Shown one piece after another: positions 52,765-61,500 of a stretch of 64,000 bases of DNA (position 1 is its first letter; the number at the start of each line of letters is the position of its first letter). The stretch comes from Ravibacter arvi (lineage in GTDB: Bacteria > Bacteroidota > Bacteroidia > Cytophagales > Spirosomataceae). The translations under genes were made by a program, and so were the position numbers. The notes below the pieces were generated by a model that did not search any database, was not told where the DNA came from, and saw only the letters and a program-made list of their open reading frames with translations. The stretch spans positions 186,001 through 250,000 of the forward strand of contig NZ_BAABEY010000001.1 of the NCBI RefSeq assembly GCF_039540405.1, written 5' to 3'.

Positions 52765-53763
52765 TCAAACTACGGGTTTCAAACTTTTGCCAATGCGCGT
52801 CAGCGTTTCCTGCAGGGGACGATACGCTATGCCGGTTCTTTCGGTCAGCTTCCGGCCGTCGAACCTGAAGTGGTGCTGTGCTGCCCGGGCGGTCTCCCGG
52901 GTAAGAAGCGGACTGCTTCCGGTTAGGAAACTCCGTATTGCTTCAAAGCGCCAGACACACTCGGCCAGGAGTGTATTAACACGCCATTTCGGCGCTTTTT
53001 TATGCATCGCTGCGGCGGCATCTTCGAAGAATTTCCGATAGGGGACAGTCCCGCCGCTTACAATAAAACGCTCGCCCGAAATGTCGGAGAGGAGCAGCCG
53101 GCAGGCAGCTTCGCTGACATCGGCAACATCTACGTAGTTGAGAAGGCCCTCCGTGTAGAAGGGCTTTTCATCGTAAACATATTTAAAAAGCCTTGTGCTG
53201 CTCTTCAGCCAGTCGCCCTCTCCCAAAATGACGGAAGGATTCAGAATGACCGCGTTAAGGCCTTCGGCGATTCCCCGCCAGACTTCAAGCTCTGCGTTGT
53301 ATTTCGTTACCGAATATTCGGAATTGGAAGTACTGTCGGTCCAGCGTTGTTCCTCGTTGATCTCAATCGGCCGGGGTGCGCTTTTCTGCAGGGTCTCAGG
53401 CCTTCCCAACGCTGCTACACTGCTGATATAGCAAAGCTTTTTTACACCTGCAAGAAGGCAGGCGTTGACGACGTTGGCGGTTCCTTCCACATTCACCTGT
53501 CGCATCATGCGCCTCTCCCTGGGGATAAAAGATACCATGGCCGCGGCATGAACCACGTAGTCAATTTCCGAAAAAATGGCCTCCAGGCCGACAATGTCGA
53601 GAATATCGCCTTCCACCCATTGCACCTTCCGGGCCGCGTCCTCCAGGAGCGACCGGTCTGAAGACGGCCGGTGGAGGACTGAAACGCTATGACCCAGATC
53701 GAGAAGTTGCCTGGTTATCCTGCTGCCCAACAATCCGGTTGCACCGGTTACTAAAACTTTCAA
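52765..53763 (-). CDS. NAD-dependent epimerase/dehydratase family protein (extended SDR)
   Basis: 332 residues. Rossmann motif GATGLLGSR (GxxGxxG, residues 7-13) at the N-terminus, EGDILD and the DYVVHAAAMVSF region, then active-site YSVTKYNAE (YxxxK) near residue 148. It resembles dihydroflavonol reductase-like and 3-beta-hydroxysteroid dehydrogenase-like SDRs of Bacteroidota. Substrate unknown. A TAACTTTG element lies on the minus strand at 53924-53917, with TTG at 22-base spacing, giving a long leader. Confidence 0.88.
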   Translation of the reverse strand: MKVLVTGATGLLGSRITRQLLDLGHSVSVLHRPSSDRSLLEDAARKVQWVEGDILDIVGLEAIFSEIDYVVHAAAMVSFIPRERRMMRQVNVEGTANVVNACLLAGVKKLCYISSVAALGRPETLQKSAPRPIEINEEQRWTDSTSNSEYSVTKYNAELEVWRGIAEGLNAVILNPSVILGEGDWLKSSTRLFKYVYDEKPFYTEGLLNYVDVADVSEAACRLLLSDISGERFIVSGGTVPYRKFFEDAAAAMHKKAPKWRVNTLLAECVWRFEAIRSFLTGSSPLLTRETARAAQHHFRFDGRKLTERTGIAYRPLQETLTRIGKSLKPVV

Positions 53764-53961
53764 ATAGCTCAGATTTTAATGGGTTCACCCGAGTGACGCC
53801 CTGCCTGTTCGCGGGGCCCATTCAAACAGGTAAAATTTCGACTACGCTTTCCTGCTAACGGCCGATGACACCTTTTGTAAAAAAATAACTGTTAGCCGAT
53901 TGCTTGAAACCGGTGTCAAAGTTAACGATTTTCTATACAAAGGGTTCAATATCGACCTCAG

Positions 53962-53980
53962 TCTGCCGGTTTCCGGCAGA
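53962..53980 (-). terminator. Short hairpin after lptD
   Basis: TCTGCCGG (53962-53969) pairs with CCGGCAGA (53973-53980) around TTT, 28 bases after the lptD stop on the same strand. No T-run, so termination is uncertain. Confidence 0.5.
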
Positions 53981-54007
53981 TAGGCGGCTTTGCGGGGATG
54001 CTATGCG

Positions 54008-56809
54008 CTAGTACATACCGCCGGAGTCGTAGAACGACCGGCGCCGGGTCAGCTTCAGATCCTGGAGGATAGACGATTTGACCTTCAGCGTAAAGTTGTA
54101 GTTACTGGCCCTGACCGAACTACCGGCGTAGGGGGTCCAGCTCAGGCTCATTTCCCAGCAATGTAAATCCCTGTAGATCGTGACCTGCGTAATGGTCGGG
54201 CTGAGCGCCGCAAAGTCAAACCCGGAAGACACAGTGATTTTCCATTTGGGGGTAAGGCTCAGGTCACCGTTGAAATTGAGCGCCTGGACGGTGTTGGAAG
54301 GTGCAAGCCCGGTTCGGTTCCAGCCAAAATTGTAGCTGACGTTCACGTTCCAGGGGATATTAAAGTCGACATACAGATCGGGGTTCTGGTCAATGAACTC
54401 CAATTGTTCTTCCGACGCACCCGTTTTCTGCTTGTTTTGCTCGGTATTGACTTTTCGGGCAGCCGGGTTGAAGCTGGTGTTTAAGGAAAAGTTCATGTTC
54501 TGCAGGCGTGCCAGCCCCTGACCGTGGGTAATGGCGAACTTGTTGACCCGGACCCCCGACGTGGAACCCGGGTAGGCCTCATAAATGTAGGGGTCAAAGT
54601 TCATGTTGAAGTTCATATTAAGGTTTTTTCCCAGCCGGGTATTTGCGCTCAGGCTTATATTGGAAAGATTGAGCGAATCGGCAAGCAGGTTATAGTTACC
54701 GTTGATACTCAGGTTATCGAGCAGCGAGACCTTTTCAAACTGGTTTTCAGCCGTATCATTTTTGCTCCGGAGCTTCATTTCAAGCTGGTTGCCAAGCCCG
54801 AAATTGACCATTCCCGAGGCTCTGCCGTTTCCGCCGGTGGCCAGGTTTTTGTACTTGGAGAAAGTCCTTTTTTCGCCCTTGTCATTAATCTGAACCTCCT
54901 GGTAGAAGTTTCTGTTCCGCGAGAAATCGGGGGTATAGCTAAACGACACGTTGGGTATAACGGTATGCCGTATCGTCTCCAGCCTCCCTTTCCGTACCTG
55001 GAACAGGCCGTAAAAACGGGTGTTCATACCGGCCCCGAAATTGTAGGCATATTGGGTATAGATGGCCTCCGTCGTGTCAATCCGGATCCGGTTGTTCCCT
55101 TGATAGGTATAGTTATAGGCACGGTTGAAAAGCTCACCCTGGAACGACACACTTGGTGTTACGTTGATGTGCTTCAGCAATTTCATGTTCGGAAGCGATA
55201 TCGGGATAGAATAACGCCCCTGGAAAGTTCCGTTGTCGAAAATCGTCGGAAGGTTCGGTCCGTTTATGGCCAGGACCTTCTGTTTGAGCCGGCTGGTGTC
55301 AATGGGGTTGTCAATGATGAACCTCAACGTTGCATAGGAGGTGTCAATGGCAGCCAGTGTATTGGTGACACCGTAATTTCCGCTGAAATCCATGCCCAGG
55401 CGGAAGCTTTCATACCAGCGTCCCCGTGCCTGCCCGCCTATGGTGAAAGGCGAAAACTGGTTGATCCCGAAGTTGAAATCCGAGCTGACATTGGTGGTAC
55501 CGTTTTTCCGGATCTGGGTTTGAGCGTCAATGCTCCCGAAATTCTGGTTGACGCGCAAGCTTGCGCCGGCACGGGCGAAGCTACCGAACGTTTTGTTGTA
55601 TTGTACCGACGAACTTGCCGTATTGGAGATATAGGTATTGATATCCGCCGCGTTGAGACTATTGTAACTGTCGCTTCCGATGTTGACGTTGGCGGAGAAA
55701 GTAGAACTTCCCCGCGGTTTTGGTGTATGGCTCCAGGAGAGCTTGAAGTCGTTCCGGATATCGTTCTTGAGAATCTTGTTCACTTCGTCGCCGGACCGGT
55801 TGCGGTTGAAGCGAAGCATTACGTTCCCCGAGTATTTGTACCGGCTCATGTAAGACGATTCCAGGCCCACGCCCCAACTGCCGCTGGTATAGAATTGCCC
55901 CAGGATCGCCGCGTTTACATATTCATTGATAGCGAAGTAATAGCCTCCGTCCCGGAGATAGAATCCCCGCATGGCATCCTCGCCATAGGTGGGAAAGAGA
56001 ATACCGGAGGTGCCGGATTCCTTGTTTTTGGGTAGAGGAAAGAAACCAAAGGGCAATCCAAGGGGAAGGGGAACATCGCTGATGACCAGGTTAAAGAGGC
56101 CCGATATTACCTGTTTTTTCTCTACCAGCTTGATTTTGGGAGCATTGATATAGTAATGCGGGTGCTCCATATTACAGGTGGTGTACATGGCTTTAGCCAG
56201 GTAAAAGTTATTCAGGCTGTCTTTCTTTACCCGCTGCCCCCGGATATTTCCATCGCCTTCCTGGGTGATAATTCCCTTGATGATCCCCTTTTTGGTCTTG
56301 AAATTGTACCGGATTTCCTTGGTATTGTAAGTACTTTGTCCTTCCTGGAAAATGGGTTCGCCCACCATTTTTTTGGTAGCGGTGTCTTCGCGGCCGATGG
56401 CATAAACCTCATTCAACACCCAGTTGAGCCTGATATAATCGGCTTTCAGGTTGATTTCGCCGTAGGTGACAGAAGCGTTGCCGTAGAGGTGTACCTCTTT
56501 CTTCTGGGCTTCCATTATGGTGGAGTCTTCGGCCGTATAGACTACGGTGGTGCTCAGGTCGCCGACGACGGTGTCCACTTTGGCCGAATCCTTGGGTAAT
56601 ACAAGAGAATCCCCGGCCGGGATTGAGTCGCGGGCGCTGCCGGGAGCAGTCAGCGGAACAACCTGAGCTGGGGCCTTGACTGGAGCGGCTGCTTCTTTTT
56701 TCTTTGCTTTCTGAGATTTGGTACTTCTTTGTGAAAAAGTATCAAATGGTAAAAGAAGAAGTAGAGAGCCGATCCATATAATAAAGAGGTTTTTTTTCAG
56801 TTCTAACAA
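54008..56809 (-). CDS. lptD: LPS-assembly outer-membrane protein LptD
   Basis: About 933 residues if started at the TTG at 56809, giving MLELKKNLFIIWIGSLLLLLP, a signal peptide. The open frame runs back to a TTG at 56854, but that lies within the probable promoter. After a linker rich in Lys/Ala/Pro comes the OstA/LptA-like N-terminal domain (HLYGNASVTYGEINLKADYIRLN), then the C-terminal barrel from about residue 250 (GFYLRDGGYYFAINEYVNAAI, strands alternating to SRNRNFYQEVQ). It inserts lipopolysaccharide into the outer membrane with LptE. The long antisense frames in this gene are not genes. Confidence 0.9.
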   Translation of the reverse strand: MLELKKNLFIIWIGSLLLLLPFDTFSQRSTKSQKAKKKEAAAPVKAPAQVVPLTAPGSARDSIPAGDSLVLPKDSAKVDTVVGDLSTTVVYTAEDSTIMEAQKKEVHLYGNASVTYGEINLKADYIRLNWVLNEVYAIGREDTATKKMVGEPIFQEGQSTYNTKEIRYNFKTKKGIIKGIITQEGDGNIRGQRVKKDSLNNFYLAKAMYTTCNMEHPHYYINAPKIKLVEKKQVISGLFNLVISDVPLPLGLPFGFFPLPKNKESGTSGILFPTYGEDAMRGFYLRDGGYYFAINEYVNAAILGQFYTSGSWGVGLESSYMSRYKYSGNVMLRFNRNRSGDEVNKILKNDIRNDFKLSWSHTPKPRGSSTFSANVNIGSDSYNSLNAADINTYISNTASSSVQYNKTFGSFARAGASLRVNQNFGSIDAQTQIRKNGTTNVSSDFNFGINQFSPFTIGGQARGRWYESFRLGMDFSGNYGVTNTLAAIDTSYATLRFIIDNPIDTSRLKQKVLAINGPNLPTIFDNGTFQGRYSIPISLPNMKLLKHINVTPSVSFQGELFNRAYNYTYQGNNRIRIDTTEAIYTQYAYNFGAGMNTRFYGLFQVRKGRLETIRHTVIPNVSFSYTPDFSRNRNFYQEVQINDKGEKRTFSKYKNLATGGNGRASGMVNFGLGNQLEMKLRSKNDTAENQFEKVSLLDNLSINGNYNLLADSLNLSNISLSANTRLGKNLNMNFNMNFDPYIYEAYPGSTSGVRVNKFAITHGQGLARLQNMNFSLNTSFNPAARKVNTEQNKQKTGASEEQLEFIDQNPDLYVDFNIPWNVNVSYNFGWNRTGLAPSNTVQALNFNGDLSLTPKWKITVSSGFDFAALSPTITQVTIYRDLHCWEMSLSWTPYAGSSVRASNYNFTLKVKSSILQDLKLTRRRSFYDSGGMY

Positions 56810-56838
56810 ATAACTTACTTTTGTAAAATCTTGATGAT

Positions 56839-56846
56839 CAAAATTA
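56839..56846 (-). promoter_or_regulatory. Candidate -7 element of lptD (TAATTTTG)
   Basis: TAATTTTG on the minus strand matches TAnnTTTG. At the 20-base spacing upstream is TTA rather than TTG. It would place the transcript start near 56832, inside the upstream part of the open frame. Confidence 0.45.
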
Positions 56847-56887
56847 GCGTACAAAAATCAATGAAGTAATGTGCGTCACACAAAATA

Positions 56888-57685
56888 ATGTTAAAAGTTA
56901 TTAAATCTCTCGTAATTGTCCTGTTGTTGCTGACGAACCGGAATCCGGTTCTCGGAACCACGCCCACACCATCCATAGAGGGATATAAAGTTAAAACGGT
57001 TGTAATTGATGCCGGTCATGGCGGACATGATCCGGGGACGGTCGGGAAACGCGCCAAGGAAAAAAACGTCGTGTTAAAACTGGCCCTGGAGCTTGGAAAA
57101 CGCATCAAAGACGAATACCCTGACGTGAAGGTGCTTTATACCAGGACTACTGACAAATTTGTGGATCTCTCGGATCGTTCCGGTTATGCCAACCATAACA
57201 ATGCCGATCTATTCATCTCCCTGCATTGCAACTCCAGCCCCAGGTCGAAGGCCGTCAAAGGTACGGAGACATTCGTAATGGGCTTGCATAAAACCGACGG
57301 GAACCTGGAAGTTGCGAAACGGGAAAACTCCGTCATCCTGAAAGAGACCAATTATCAGCAGAAATACAAGGGATTTGACCCCGATTCTCCGCTCGCTTAT
57401 ATTATGCTGGCCAACTACCAGAGTGCCTTTTTGACCAACAGCCTCAGGTTTGCGCAACATGTGGAGAATAATTTCGGGAAGTTCAGGACGAGCAGAGGGG
57501 TAAAACAAGCCGGTTTTCTTGTACTTTGGCGGACTACAATGCCGAGCGTGCTGGTCGAAGTGGGCTTCCTGAGTAACCCGGAGGAAGAAAATTACCTGCT
57601 TTCAGAAGAAGGAAACGCGGAAAATGCCGAAAGGATCCTGAAAGCATTCGGTGCTTATAAAAGAGCGGTGGAGACTGAGGAGTGA
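56888..57685 (+). CDS. N-acetylmuramoyl-L-alanine amidase (Amidase_3)
   Basis: 265 residues with a signal peptide (KSLVIVLLLLTNRNPVLGT). The Amidase_3 zinc site begins VVIDAGHGGHDPGTVG (first His ligand), with Glu in the EKNVVLKLALELGKR helix, and FISLHCNSSP (second His), and ends with the catalytic Glu in SVLVEVGFLSNPEEENYL. It cleaves the amide between MurNAc and the stem peptide for cell separation or wall turnover. It starts divergently 78 bp from lptD, with a TACTTTTG element at 56816-56823 on the plus strand. mlaD follows after 70 bp. Confidence 0.92.
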   Translation: MLKVIKSLVIVLLLLTNRNPVLGTTPTPSIEGYKVKTVVIDAGHGGHDPGTVGKRAKEKNVVLKLALELGKRIKDEYPDVKVLYTRTTDKFVDLSDRSGYANHNNADLFISLHCNSSPRSKAVKGTETFVMGLHKTDGNLEVAKRENSVILKETNYQQKYKGFDPDSPLAYIMLANYQSAFLTNSLRFAQHVENNFGKFRTSRGVKQAGFLVLWRTTMPSVLVEVGFLSNPEEENYLLSEEGNAENAERILKAFGAYKRAVETEE

Positions 57686-57693
57686 ATGTGTGC

Positions 57694-57721
57694 CTAACAC
57701 CTCACGCCCCACACCTCACAC
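57694..57721. repeat. Heptamer tract (CTCACAC type), four units
   Basis: CTAACAC, CTCACGC, CCCACAC, CTCACAC in exact 7-base phase, in the short gap between the amidase and mlaD genes. Confidence 0.6.
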
Positions 57722-57755
57722 CTAAAGAAATAGTATAAACGTATTTATAGCTAGG

Positions 57756-58745
57756 ATGTCTAAAGAAGTAAAGGTTGGCCTGTTAGCGGCAATATCGCTG
57801 GTTGTCTTGTATTTCGGGTTTCATTTCCTGAAGGGATCGGATATTTTCTCCAGGTCCAATATCTATTATGTTGAATATGACAATGTTGATGGTCTCACTT
57901 CCTCCAATCCCGTTCTTCTGAACGGTTACCCGGTAGGGCGGGTGGTGCAGATAGACCTGGTGCCGGAGAAGAACAACATGTTACGGGTAAGCCTGGATGT
58001 ACGGAAGAATTTGCCGCTTCCGGAAGGTACAAAGGCAGTGCTTGTCGACGGTGGTTTGCTTGGCGGCAAAGCGGTACGGCTGCAGATGGGCACTTCGAAG
58101 GTAATGCTGCCTAACAAGTCGCTGCTGGTTTCCGAAAAAGAGGCCGGCCTGATGGCGCTGCTTCAGAGTCAGGCTACGCCGGTATTGTCGCATGCTGATT
58201 CGCTCATGGTCAACCTGGCGATTGTTTCGGAAGGCTTTAAGCAAACCGGAGAGACGCTTAACAAGGTGCTGGCCAATTTTGACCAGACCGGCAACTCGCT
58301 GAACAGTATTTTGAACGAGAATAAGGGGAAGATTGCCGGCCTGATGGCTAACCTGAGTAAACTTTCGGAATCGCTCGTAGAGACCGAAAAGGGGATCAAA
58401 CCGCTGCTTGCCAATGCCAATACGCTGGTGGACTCTTTGAACGCACTTTCGTTGGGTGCTACGATCAATAAGGCCCACCAGACCATAGGAGAGCTGCAAA
58501 CGCTCCTGGCGGGTATAAAAGCCGGTGAGGGGACCGCCGGTAAGTTACTGACCGACGACGCGCTCTACCAGAACCTGAACTATACGATGATGAGCCTGAA
58601 CCAGCTGCTTGCCAATTTCCGGGAGCACCCCAAGCGTTACATCAACGTTTCTGTTTTCGGGAAGAAAGACCGTGGCCCGGCTGTTTCGCCGATTGATACG
58701 CTGTTGAAGTTCAAGGAGCCCGCTCCCGACACTACGTCCCGTTAA
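57756..58745 (+). CDS. MCE/MlaD-family lipid-transport protein
   Basis: 329 residues. N-terminal anchor (KVGLLAAISLVVLYFGFHFL, about 5-25), the MCE domain (about 35-115: YVEYDNVDGLTSSNPVLLNGYPVGRVVQIDL... KAVLVDGGLLGGKAVRL), and a long helical tail (about 140-300) rich in Leu/Asn as in MlaD-type proteins. MlaD shuttles phospholipid between membranes with an MlaE/F permease; those genes are not adjacent. The C-terminus overlaps the convergent ppx gene by 14 bp. Confidence 0.88.
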   Translation: MSKEVKVGLLAAISLVVLYFGFHFLKGSDIFSRSNIYYVEYDNVDGLTSSNPVLLNGYPVGRVVQIDLVPEKNNMLRVSLDVRKNLPLPEGTKAVLVDGGLLGGKAVRLQMGTSKVMLPNKSLLVSEKEAGLMALLQSQATPVLSHADSLMVNLAIVSEGFKQTGETLNKVLANFDQTGNSLNSILNENKGKIAGLMANLSKLSESLVETEKGIKPLLANANTLVDSLNALSLGATINKAHQTIGELQTLLAGIKAGEGTAGKLLTDDALYQNLNYTMMSLNQLLANFREHPKRYINVSVFGKKDRGPAVSPIDTLLKFKEPAPDTTSR

Positions 58746-59682
58746 GGTTATCGTTACAGAACATGGATAGTGCTCCTTCCTTGAGGGAGTAACGGGAGGC
58801 TTTTATCCGGTTAATAGGGTAGGCGTTTACGATGTACTCGATGAGGCATACGGCAACACTGATCAGGTCGACGCGCAGTTCTTTCATTCCTGGTATACTG
58901 AGTCTTGCGGCCCTGTCGGAGCTCAGGATGAGATTCCGGCTTTTTTCAAACACTTCAAGCGGGATATCGAACCCGGTCTGGTGAGCCGGTGGCCAGTCGT
59001 TCAGCCGGTTCCAATGATCCATTTCCGCCAGTGTTTCAAAGGTCCCGGAGGAACCGACCAGTACCTGCGGGGCGTATTGATGGATCGCATTGGAAAGCGG
59101 TATGAGCTGTTCGTCGAGAAAATTAAAGATATGCTTTCTGGACGCCGCGCTTAGCGGGTCTGATTTTACAAAACGCTCTATCAGGCGTTGACCACCAATC
59201 TCGAAGCTTTTCTTCCAGAAGACGTCCTGCTGATCGGCAATGATAAATTCCACGCTTCCGCCGCCGATGTCCATAATGAGGTTCGGGTTTGCGCCCAGGT
59301 GCACCGCTTCCCGGACGCCTAAGTAGATGAGCTGGGCTTCGGTACTGCCGTCGATCACCCGGATGCTGAAACCCATTTGATCCCGGACCCGGTCGATGAA
59401 TTCGTCCTGGTTGGCGGCATTGCGGACGGCGCTCGTACCGAATACAAACACGTCCTTCGGGAATATTTCAAAGCGCTGCAGCTCCTTTTCAAAATCGGCC
59501 AGGATGGAGACAGCCCGGTGAATAGCATCGTCTGTGATTACTTTCCGGTTAATCCCGTCCTTCCCGATTTTTGAAGGCGTGCTCTTTTGAAAAAGAATGG
59601 TGAATCCTGTGCGCTCCTGGGTGGCTACGATCATCTGGAACGTATTGGTGCCCAGATCAATCACCGCCAGCTTCTTGCTCAT
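58732..59682 (-). CDS. Exopolyphosphatase/guanosine pentaphosphatase-family protein
   Basis: 316 residues, cytoplasmic. The Ppx/GppA fold is recognised by VIDLGTNTFQMIV near the N-terminus (P-loop of the actin-like ATPase family), VFGTSAVRNAANQDEF, IMDIGGGSVEFII, and VLVGSSGTFETLAEM. It hydrolyses polyphosphate or converts pppGpp to ppGpp. The length is that of the short Ppx proteins without the HD domain. Its start codon lies 110 bp from the rpsU start, divergently. Confidence 0.92.
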   Translation of the reverse strand: MSKKLAVIDLGTNTFQMIVATQERTGFTILFQKSTPSKIGKDGINRKVITDDAIHRAVSILADFEKELQRFEIFPKDVFVFGTSAVRNAANQDEFIDRVRDQMGFSIRVIDGSTEAQLIYLGVREAVHLGANPNLIMDIGGGSVEFIIADQQDVFWKKSFEIGGQRLIERFVKSDPLSAASRKHIFNFLDEQLIPLSNAIHQYAPQVLVGSSGTFETLAEMDHWNRLNDWPPAHQTGFDIPLEVFEKSRNLILSSDRAARLSIPGMKELRVDLISVAVCLIEYIVNAYPINRIKASRYSLKEGALSMFCNDNLNGT

Positions 59683-59725
59683 AAACGGTACTTTTTTTCA
59701 AATATCTATTTTTTTACCAAAAAGA

Positions 59726-59756
59726 TTGATTCGTAAAACACAAAATATTAACTTTG
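59726..59756 (+). promoter_or_regulatory. Promoter of rpsU (TTG-N20-TAACTTTG)
   Basis: TTG (59726-59728), exactly 20 bases, then TAACTTTG (59749-59756). The rpsU ATG is 36 bases beyond the -7 element. Sequence and spacing match the peroxiredoxin promoter. Confidence 0.78.
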
Positions 59757-59792
59757 TGGCCTTTTAAGGGAGATAAAATATCATCATCTAAT

Positions 59793-59987
59793 ATGTTAAT
59801 TATCAATATCAAAGACAACGAATCGATTGATCGTGCGCTGAAGAGGTACAAAAAGAAGTTTGAACGTACTGGAAGAATGCGTGAACTGCGTTCCCGGACT
59901 GCTTTCCAGAAGCCATCAGTAGGGCGCCGTATGCAGATTCTGCGTGCAATTTATAAGGAGAAAACCTACGGTAACCATAACGATTAG
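59793..59987 (+). CDS. rpsU: 30S ribosomal protein bS21
   Basis: 64 residues from the ATG giving MLIINIKDNESIDRALKRYK. The frame is open 13 codons upstream, but that part overlaps the promoter leader. Basic, with the characteristic KKFERTGRMRELRSRTAFQKPSV segment (quoted in part) and the R-rich helix of bS21. It stabilises the mRNA-binding region of the 30S subunit. There is no Shine-Dalgarno sequence before it. Confidence 0.95.
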   Translation: MLIINIKDNESIDRALKRYKKKFERTGRMRELRSRTAFQKPSVGRRMQILRAIYKEKTYGNHND

Positions 59988-60096
59988 TACCCGCTCATCC
60001 GGGTAGGGGTCGTCGGGTTTCGTATCCGCGATATTCTGGTCAATGTCTTTGGGTTTGTTGTAACTTATTGAAATAGAGTATTTTGCGATAAATAAG

Positions 60097-60137
60097 ACCC
60101 CGGATATGTCAAAAACTGGCATAATTCGGGGTTTTGT
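60097..60137 (+). terminator. Probable terminator downstream of rpsU
   Basis: ACCCCG (60097-60102) pairs with CGGGGT (60127-60132), with inner GATATGTC and GGCATAATT partly complementary, followed by TTTTG. It lies about 110 bp beyond the rpsU stop. Confidence 0.5.
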
Positions 60138-60263
60138 TTATCCTCCGGGTTCTTCTTTACCCCCAAATTGCACATTTTTAAGGAGGGTGTTAGCAACTTT
60201 ATGAACGTTGTTTGTAGGAGCTGATTGAACTTTTCCCGGAAATATCCCTTCTGTGTATAAACG

Positions 60264-60318
60264 AAAAAAGTTTGGAGCCGGCTTGGGGCATAGCCCCAAG
60301 CCGGCTCCAAACTTTTTT
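60264..60318. terminator. Perfect 26-bp inverted repeat with 3-base loop
   Basis: The left arm 60264-60289 (AAAAAAGTTTGGAGCCGG..., ending TTGGGGC) and the right arm 60293-60318 are exact reverse complements with an ATA loop. With A and T runs on either side it can act as an intrinsic terminator in both directions. It marks the left edge of the AT-richer segment with the glycosyltransferase-like gene. A related AAAAACAGTCTGGAGCCGGC occurs at 61492. Confidence 0.9.
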
Positions 60319-60469
60319 CCCAGAGATCGCCAGATCAGAAAATTACGAGGCGAGGTTTTTGAAAACCGCCGCGTTATTGGTAATATGGCAGCGTCTGGTC
60401 AAAACGTTACCCGACGGAGAAAGTACTCTGATAAGTCATTACTACCCTAACTCTATTAGACATTTTTGA
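60319..60469 (+). pseudogene. Possible 3' remnant of a broken gene before the glycosyltransferase-like gene
   Basis: A frame with no convincing start of its own runs from the inverted repeat to TGA at 60467-60469. Its tail (FLKTAALLVIWQRLVKTLPD, then GESTLISHYYPNS) looks like protein, and its stop shares bases with the next ATG (TGATG), the arrangement of a translationally coupled gene pair. It may be the 3' end of a deleted gene. No homologue recognised, so this is tentative. Confidence 0.3.
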
Positions 60470-61356
60470 TGCAAAATCTTCGGAAAGCTAGTGTTGACGT
60501 GGCAATCTCTGTCTATGGTAAACCTTATCAGACTGCTGTAACATTGTTGACACTACTAAGGCATTCAGACTTCTGGATAGATAAAATATATTTCCTGGAA
60601 GAACGGAAACAGCCAGAACCGTCAGATTTTAACTTTATCTACAAAGTCCTCGGCGAAAGAGTATTGCGCTACAAGCCGATGTTCTGGTTCGGGTATAAAC
60701 CGCCTCGCCGAAAACTCTTATCTTTTGCACCCTATCGTAGGTCGGTGAGGTACCAATATGCCTGGGAGAAAACTGACAAAAAGTACCTATTGCTGGTCCA
60801 CAACGATGTTTATTTCAAAGGCGACCTGGTTTTCGAATATCTAAAATACATTGACGATTATGCTGGCGTTGGGAAGATAGGGCAATGTTGGAATTGCCCG
60901 GCATATGCTGCGCAACTTTGCAATGGTGATAATTATCAGAATTTTAAACCCACGGCGGATGAGATTTTCAGGCTCGCGAGCCTACATCCCGGAGCAAGAA
61001 CAAAAATCTATTCACAAGTCGTGGATATTGAGCAGCCTTGGCCGCTTCCCGAATGCAGGCTGAACGAATATGTCGGGATGATTAATATGGAGCATGCCAG
61101 GAACGTTACGCTACCCCGCGGTAAAATCACACCCTTTGGGATTCATAACCCTGTTGATACAGGTGTAAAATGGTTTCAGCAGATGAACCAAGTGGGTTAT
61201 AATTTTTACAATGTCGATTATGATCCTTTTGCAACACACAGTTGGGTGAGCTTAAAAAATTCAGGAAATAATTCATTATCTGACAGGGGTTTATATCGAC
61301 ATGAAGAGTCTATTGCTCTCAAGTGTCTTCAGGAAGAATTTGGCATCTTTCCTTGA
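60469..61356 (+). CDS. Glycosyltransferase-like protein of uncertain family
   Basis: 295 residues from ATG 60469; an in-frame TTG one codon earlier is possible. The N-terminus VDVAISVYGKPYQTAVTLLT reads like the first strand and helix of a GT-A fold, and LLLVHNDVYFKGDLVFEY at about 110-127 could supply the metal/nucleotide-sugar motif (HND instead of DxD). Two cysteines lie close together (CWNCPAY). No signal peptide or membrane segment. I do not recognise the exact family; a role in surface polysaccharide is a guess. Base composition is visibly more AT-rich than neighbours, and hairpins sit at both sides. Confidence 0.6.
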   Translation: MQNLRKASVDVAISVYGKPYQTAVTLLTLLRHSDFWIDKIYFLEERKQPEPSDFNFIYKVLGERVLRYKPMFWFGYKPPRRKLLSFAPYRRSVRYQYAWEKTDKKYLLLVHNDVYFKGDLVFEYLKYIDDYAGVGKIGQCWNCPAYAAQLCNGDNYQNFKPTADEIFRLASLHPGARTKIYSQVVDIEQPWPLPECRLNEYVGMINMEHARNVTLPRGKITPFGIHNPVDTGVKWFQQMNQVGYNFYNVDYDPFATHSWVSLKNSGNNSLSDRGLYRHEESIALKCLQEEFGIFP

Positions 61357-61500
61357 CAGAACGTCCTGTGATTCCCATTAATGATACTCGACCTCACCCC
61401 AATGATATTTGTAAGCGACTTGTGAGCAAATGATTTCGAGACAGAAAATCGAACTCTTTTGAGAAAAGACCCATGTAGGCGCCGCATCAACAAAAACAGT

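Noticed and set aside
54524..56035. A 503-codon frame on the plus strand
   Set aside because: Antisense to lptD; it arises from the GC-rich third positions of the real gene and has no recognisable domain.
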